Shown piece after piece: positions 58,070 to 64,000 of a stretch of DNA of 64,000 nt. Positions within the stretch are counted from its first letter, which is position 1. Every line of letters starts with the position of its first letter. The translations under genes and the position numbers were made by a program. The stretch covers positions 15,797,001-15,861,000 of the forward strand of contig JAKSXM010000002.1 of assembly GCA_022575985.1 (NCBI GenBank), read 5' to 3'. This DNA comes from Anagrus nilaparvatae. Taxonomy: Eukaryota > Arthropoda > Insecta > Hymenoptera > Mymaridae. The notes beneath the pieces were generated by a model that searched no databases, was not told the DNA's origin, and saw only the letters and a list, made by a program, of their open reading frames with translations.

Positions 58070-59860
58070 AGATTGCTCCTTAAATCCTAAAAAGTATATT
58101 CACCGAAAAATTTACATCTTAAAACCTCATAAGCAGTAAATTTTAAATCCTTATTTTATAAAGTACAAATTTTACGTTTACATTTCGCGCAAACAGTGTT
58201 ATTTTAAATTTACTACTTATAAAGCGTAAATTTTTAATTTGCACGCTACTCGTATGGTGTTTTTAAAAATTAACAAAATTTTTAGTGACGTAATATTTTA
58301 GTATCATTTAAAATTGCGTGAGGTGTAAACGTAAAAGGGGGAGGGGGGGGGGTGAATATTTGGCGAAATCTGCTCTGAAGAGGATCGACTTGAGATTCTC
58401 AGGAACAAGGTGCTTTTTTGGTAACAAAAAACCTCCCGAAGTCGGTTTTTAATTTTTAGTATCGGTTTTGATGATATTGGCCAAAATGTGCCCCGTTTAA
58501 ATAACATTGGAAAAATGGTTTTTTGAAAATAGCGCGAAAAAATGGGGGGGTTACACTTTTCTTACCTATACTAATCGACTCAAATATCGATCAACTTCAC
58601 TCTCCATATGATAAATTGAGGGGCAATTCGTGTGCTCATACTTTTAAAAGCTGTTTTTTGAGCGGAATTTTTCATTTTTAATTTTTAAAATTCACCGCGC
58701 CAAATAGAAACAACCGATTTGGACGTGCAAGGTCTCAAAAATTTTGTCAAAGGGTCTACTTTTTTGTGGTTTTTTTATTTTTGACTCACCTTTGCAAAGC
58801 ATAGCCTAAAAAGGCAAAAAACGGCGAAAAACCTTAAAAAATGGCAGTTTTACCATTAAAATTTTTTTAAGAACAGTAGATATAAATTTTTTGAAAAAAC
58901 AGGAAAATACTACATGTAAAATTACAATTTTTTAGAAATAGGTTTTCTTTTTTTTTTCTAAAAATTACTGTTTTGTCGACAGCGCAAAATAAAAAGTCTT
59001 CCTATTTCTAACTTTGGGCTAACGCAGCTAAACATTTTTAAAGGGACCCCCCAATTTTTTTTTTTCTAGAAGTTACACATTTTCCATGTACTTTCATGTT
59101 GAAAAAATTTTTTTTTGATTTGGGACATCCTAACCTCCAAAACTTTAATTTTCGTTAAAAATAAATGTTTTTTTTCGAGTTTTACTGCAATCAAAATACG
59201 GGTTTGGTTGTATTTTCACTGGCGAACACGAGATTTGCTCTATTATACGTTTTTTGGGTCGCTGAAGACCAAAATCGGGGTCATTTCGTAAAGAAAAAGG
59301 GTGCTTCACCCTTAAATTTGCAAAAACTACCCCCAAAAAGGGGTTTTTTTAAACATATTTGCATTTTGTGAGCTAAGATTTGTATCATACGGGTTCTGTG
59401 GGTCGCTGATCTAGAATTTAGACTTCTTTTTCATAAATAATCAATATTTCACCTTTAAAATAGCTAAAACTACCCCTTAAATAGCTGAAACTACCCCTGA
59501 AAGGGGCATTTTTGTTATTTTCGTAATTTGAGCGTCCAGGATATGCCCATATAGGTTTTTTGGGTCGCTAATCAAGAATTTTGACTTCTTTTTGCATCAC
59601 AAAAAAGGAGTCGAAATTCTTGATAAGCGACAATTTATAATAATAAATTGACTTCGGGAGGTTTTTTGTTACCAAAAAAGCACCTTGTTCCAGAGAATTT
59701 CAAGTCAATTCTCTGCAGAGCAGATTTCGCCGAATATTCACCCCCCCCCCCCCGTTTACACCTTATAAAGTGTAGATTAAAAATTTACTACTTATGAGAG
59801 GTTAAGGTGTAAATTTTTCGATGAATTTACGCTTTTGGATTTAGAGAGTGCATTTCGGGT
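58070..59860. mobile_element. 1.8-kb fold-back element
   Basis: The outer arms (CTCCTTAAATCCTAAAAAGT at the left, GGATTTAGAGAGTG at the right) and the inner arms pair to about 58450/59640; the inner arms include AAAACCTCCCGAAGTCGGTT / GACTTCGGGAGGTTTTTTGT and CACCTTGTTCC. Long G and C runs (58337-58352 and 59740-59754) are complementary. The middle is AT-rich and has a TTTTTGGGTCGCTGA word repeated in direct and inverted form. No coding. Confidence 0.7.
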
Positions 59861-60478
59861 CATTATTTACTTTTTTAGCCATGGATGATATACTAATAAA
59901 ATCGTCATTGAAGATTGAAATATTTAAATTTGTTTTTCAGGTTTTGAAACTTTTGCACACATGAATCACATTTCTTACCTTGTTTTAACTTACGACTAAA
60001 TGAACAATTATTTTTCAAATATGTCTAAAAATTTACTATCATGATTGCTTTGAAATTTTCGAATTACGTTTATCATGATAGTGAATAGATTGACCGACTT
60101 TTTATAGTGTATTTTTTATAAGTTCATTAACTTGTCTTAATATTAAAAACTAAATTTTTTTTTAAATAAATAATTATAGATAATCAATAATTGTTTAAAT
60201 CAAATAAAAATTTTTATATTATCAAAACTCAATTAACTAAGTTGTAAAAATTTATAGAAATTTGTTCTACAACGTATCATATACTACCTAAATCTCATGT
60301 TCCCCTCTCTCATGACTTTTCTCATCGAATTATTCGTGTTTTGATTGGTCGCGCTGATTTTGTTATGCGCGTGATTTATATCAGAAGTTCTGCGGTTACA
60401 TATGCTCACGCGTTATTTAATTTTTATTAGTTTATAAAGTACTATAATTTACTACTAAAATATTGTTTATGTTTAACT
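59861..60478. other. AT-rich spacer
   Basis: No gene is seen; some GCGC words lie around 60350-60410. Confidence 0.5.
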
Positions 60479-60525
60479 AGGGGGCAAGCCTCCTGCGCGC
60501 TAAAGCGCACCAACCCCCTCAAATT
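60479..60525. repeat. Short GC-rich hairpin
   Basis: GGGGGCAAGCCTCCTGCGCG CTAAAGCGCACCAACCCCC folds with GGGGG/CCCCC and GCGC/GCGC stems. Its composition is unlike its surroundings; it is probably a very small MITE remnant. Confidence 0.45.
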
Positions 60526-60878
60526 CAATTTTAAATGAGAAACAATTTAAACTAAAGTTTAAAATTAAATTTGTTTAAAAACAAATATTAAATTAATAAA
60601 ACAAATTTTCTATTTTATTTATACATAATCTTCATTACAATCTTCATTTTTGAGTATAAGCTAAATATTCGATTGTAAAAAAATGGCTATAATTGACGAA
60701 TAAAAAAAAAGTTATTGCTATAAAAGGAAAATAAAAAAGAAATTTATTTTTTTAAGTTACTTTTACTCATTGGGGGGTTACTTTAACGCACTTTTAAAAT
60801 AAAATTATGTATGAATTAAGGAGTTAGGAGGGTAAATAAAAAATTTGAGTCAATATCCACATTGCCGACGCTATTTTT

Positions 60879-61925
60879 TGGTTCCTCAAAGAGGAACCAT
60901 TGTGATAGGTCAAATTTCGATTTTTGATTTTTTGGCATATAAGCACGTTTTGAGACCCCAGGAAGCTAAAAAACCGGTTTTAAAAAAAAGTATGTATGTG
61001 TGTGTGTATGTGTGTGTGTGTATGTGTGTGTGTATGTATGTAATTGGTGATATTTCACAAACATTATGGAGTTAAGACCTAATTTTTTTTTCAAAAATTT
61101 TTTTATCAAAAAAGCTCGAGGTACTTTTTTTTTTTTTTAATTTGGATGTAATACCTCATTTATTTCCCTGAAAGTACTTATATTTGAAAGTATGGTTTTT
61201 ACTCGATATCTCGAATCTGATACTAAATTTTTTGAAAATTTTTTTCCCAAAATTTTTTTCACAAAAAAATACAAAAAACAACAATTTTTTTTTTCCTTTT
61301 GGACGTAGTACCTAATTTATTTCTATGAAAGTACTAGTTTTAGAAAGTTTGTTTATAGTCATTTTTGTATCTGATACCGAATTTTTTAAAAAATTTTTTC
61401 TCAAAATTAAAAAAACAAAAAAAATTAAAAAACCTGCAATATTTTTTTTTTTGGGTGTAATACCTCATTTAATTCCATGAAAGTACTAATATCTGAAAAT
61501 ACTGCAACCGGCGATATTTCACAACCGTTATGAAATTAAGACCTAATTTTTTTTTCAAAAATTTTTTCACCAAAAAAGCTCTAGGTTCTTTTTTTTTTTT
61601 TAATTTGGATGTAATACCTCATTTATTTCCATGAAAGTACTTATATTTGAAAATATGGTTCTTACTCAATATCTAGAATCTGATAATTAATTTTTTGAAA
61701 ATTTTTTTCCCAAAATTTTTTTCACGAAAAAATACAAAAAACAACAATTTTTTTTTTCTTTTTGGACGTAGTACCTAATTTATTTCTATGAGAGTACTAG
61801 TTTTAGACAGTTCATTTATAGTAATTTTTTGGATTTGATACCGAATTTTTCCAAAATTTATTTCTCAAAATTGGAAAAGTTTTTTCTCATTGTTTGAGGA
61901 ACCTTAGTGCCAGCTAGTTGGCAGG
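60879..61925. mobile_element. GGTTCCTC/GAGGAACC-bounded repeat element, copy 2
   Basis: The same start (TTTTTTGGTTCCTCAAAGAGG), leader, TG/TATG tract (60993-61040) and ending (GAGGAACCTTAGTGCCAGCT AGTTGGCAG) as the copy at 13570-15900, but with fewer array blocks, about half the length. The variable block number shows that the array expands or contracts between copies. Confidence 0.7.
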
Positions 61926-63505
61926 GCATTTTTTATAATTTGCAGTTTAAAATAAAATTAGTCGTAAAAATATTTAAAAATGTGTATATATGTAATATTA
62001 TTGCAAAAAAAAGTTATTTTAATTTTATAAATTATGAAAAAACAATGTTATTTTAGGTTATGTTACTTGCTAAAACTTGGTTTTTACCGAATAATTAATG
62101 ATTGAATGTGATAACCTAGATAAAATAAATTGGAAATATAATCTTTGACAATTTATTTATGATATTTAATTAGTTTCATCTCCCTGTGCCATCACTATCA
62201 TACTTTTTGTAAGCTGCAAATATGAATTTCCATCAGAGCAATGTTAAACTGCCTATTTTTAATTTGCAATAAAATGAAAATTAATGTGATAACAAAGGTA
62301 AAACCAAGTTGTATTCAACTTTAAAAATGTTTAAATTTAATAATTTTCCAGTTTCATTCAGTTCTGTCATCATTTTTATTTACCCTCCTAACTTCTTAAC
62401 CCTTGATATAAATGTATATTTTACCAATTATGCGATCACAGTCCCTCGGTGCTACGCACCTCAGGACCTGTACACCTTCCCATTTGATGTATTATAAAAT
62501 TACTAATTTTTTATTTAGCCAAAACGTGAAATTTATCAAAAATACCCCTTATTCAGGTAGTTTTTGCTGATTTAAGGGCAAAGCGCTCATTTTTTAAATA
62601 AATTACCCCGAAATTCGTGATCAGCGACACAAAAATTTATTGAAGACCAAATCTGGTGGTGACGAGTAACTATACTATAACTTTTATTTTATTTTTATTA
62701 AATTTCATAAGTTTTAAAAATTAATTTAATGATAAAATTTTTATATATAAATCATTTAATTAAATATAAATAAACATTTAACATAAAAGTTTTTTTTTAT
62801 ATTGTTATTTATAATATATAAATAATTTAATTTAAAAACAATTTAAAAATGCGCGCCATTAAAAATAACAGAACAGTATAAGGTTTAATTTGTACACCGC
62901 AAGAGCGCGCTAGTATTAATTTCTAAATGAATAACAGCTGATGGGTATTGACCAATCGGAATTAAGTGCCTCAAAATTCTTCTGACATTTCTCGATTTTA
63001 ATAGATTGGTTAATGGTTAATTAATAGATTGCTAATGTTAATTTAATAGATTTTAATAGATTATAACATATTCAAAAAAAAAAAAACAGTTAACAATATA
63101 GTATATTACGGTCCTAGGCCAGAAAAATAAAGAATGGAAGAATGAATATAAAGAATGAATTCTTTGTTTATGGCCGAGGATTGTACAAAATTTTTCTGCG
63201 AATGTGCGGACTTTCGGGCCGCAGTACAGAAAAAATAATTTTCTTATTTTATTTTACATTATACACAAAATTTCGTCATCGATTTTATCTAATTAATCGA
63301 TTCACTTAAGCTTTGCAGAATTTGCGCTGCATAAAAATTTCTTAGACAATTTTAAAAATTACTTTTTGAATTTATTATTATAAATTGTAAAAATAATTAT
63401 AAAATGTAATAAAATATGTTTAAGCTATAATAAAACACTACATCTGTAAGATGCGACAGAAACTCATTCGAGTATTTCGTCATCCTATTGTAAAATTTCG
63501 CCGTC
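61926..63505. other. AT-rich spacer
   Basis: Contains one small GC-rich island, CTCGGTGCTACGCACCTCAGG near 62444, and otherwise nothing I can assign. Confidence 0.5.
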
Positions 63506-63816
63506 AGGCCCCATCTACAGAAGCCGCAAAAGGGGGTCGCAAGCGTAAGCGCAACGTGATGCGCTGAAAGGCCGAGTCTACATAACCGCACCGCACGGCG
63601 CAGCCCAATGCTATTGATATAGGCTTGCGCTTGCGGCGTCACGTGACTCCTATACCAATAGCATTGGGCTGCGCCGTACGGTGCGGTTATGTAGACTCGG
63701 CCAAACCATTTACGACTCCTGCGCAACTCGAAATACACAAAATCTTCTTTTGCGCATTGCGCCGCAATTGCGCTTACGGTTGCACCCCCTTTTGCGGCTT
63801 TTGTAGATGGGGCCTT
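63506..63816. mobile_element. GC-rich MITE containing a second MITE
   Basis: GGCCCCATCTACAGAAGCCG CAAAAGGGGGT at the left and the complement at the right (ending TAGATGGGGCC) form the outer pair. Nested inside at about 63568-63703 is another inverted pair, GGCCGAGTCTACATAACCGC ACCG.../...GGTTATGTAGACTCGGCC. The composition (GCGCAA/TTGCGC words) differs sharply from the AT-rich surroundings. The 187-codon minus-strand frame over this area is an artefact of GC content. Confidence 0.75.
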
Positions 63817-63819
63817 TAG

Positions 63820-64000
63820 GCCTAGTCTACATAACCGCACCGCACGGCGCAACCCAATGCTATTAGGCTGGTTCTCCAAACTCCGTAAAAGTGAGTCGCA
63901 ACCGCAAGCGCAATCGCGGCGCAATGCGCAGAGACCGAATATGGTTTCTGCACATCGCACCGCAATTGCGTTTGCGGATGCGACTCACTTTTACGGAGTT
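63820..64000. mobile_element. Further GC-rich MITE(s), cut by the window end
   Basis: A third GTCTACATAACCGCACCGCA CGGCGCA end starts at about 63820 and breaks at 63866. There a different inverted pair begins: AACTCCGTAAAAGTGAGTCGC near 63879, with its complement closing the window at 63980-64000. The outer element is interrupted and continues beyond the window. Confidence 0.65.

Noticed and set aside
63397..63960. 187-codon minus-strand frame and the overlapping plus-strand frame
   Set aside because: Both run through inverted GC-rich MITE ends, where few stops occur by composition; the peptide repeats itself because the DNA is an inverted repeat.

Overview
The window looks like nuclear DNA from an AT-rich eukaryote, most likely an insect. 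The signs are short GT-AG introns, standard-code reading frames, tRNA-derived SINEs, LINE, piggyBac and THAP transposon remains, and many fold-back elements. Parasitoid wasps and aphids have genomes of this style, but the sequence alone does not fix the species. Recognisable coding sequence is almost confined to about 48-58 kb. Everything else is repeats and AT-rich spacer with no credible gene.

1-27 kb is repeat-dominated. It holds a 4.75 kb composite fold-back (1537-6284, TATA duplication) carrying a Harbinger-like MITE with TTA duplication (1938-2443), further MITEs and fold-backs (7368-8047, 9350-9835), SINE-like pieces near 10.6 and 16.1 kb, tandem arrays near 11.1 kb and 17.3-18.2 kb, and a large element bounded by GGTTCCTC/GAGGAACC with an internal degenerate array (13.57-15.9 kb).

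28-48 kb holds a decayed piggyBac element with TTAA ends and a broken transposase C-terminus (28076-30090), two further fold-backs (31968-33410 and 33796-35577), a 343-bp tandem duplication, a near-perfect 400-bp palindrome, tRNA-like SINE heads, two broken non-LTR (Jockey/CR1-like) retrotransposon copies on the minus strand and a TIR element with a 6-bp duplication (45382-46516).

48-58 kb is the best part. A multi-exon gene on the plus strand (exons 48283-48498, 48577-48604 plus 52943-53189, 53270-53654, 57508-57976) resembles FBXO22, an F-box plus FIST-domain protein. Its second exon is split by an apparently complete, recent, two-gene DNA transposon (48605-52940) with 12-bp GGGGACTTGCAT inverted repeats and a TA duplication. 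The transposon encodes a spliced SWIM/YqaJ nuclease (plus strand) and a THAP/DDE transposase (minus strand), arranged tail to tail, as in ISL2EU-type elements of the PIF/Harbinger (PHIS) group. Removing the element and one TA rejoins the host exon exactly in frame. The last intron holds two large fold-backs, one containing three smaller nested MITEs with readable duplications.

58-64 kb holds another 1.8 kb fold-back (58070-59860), a second copy of the GGTTCC-bounded element (60879-61925), and a GC-rich nest of MITEs at the end (63506-64000), the last one cut by the window edge.
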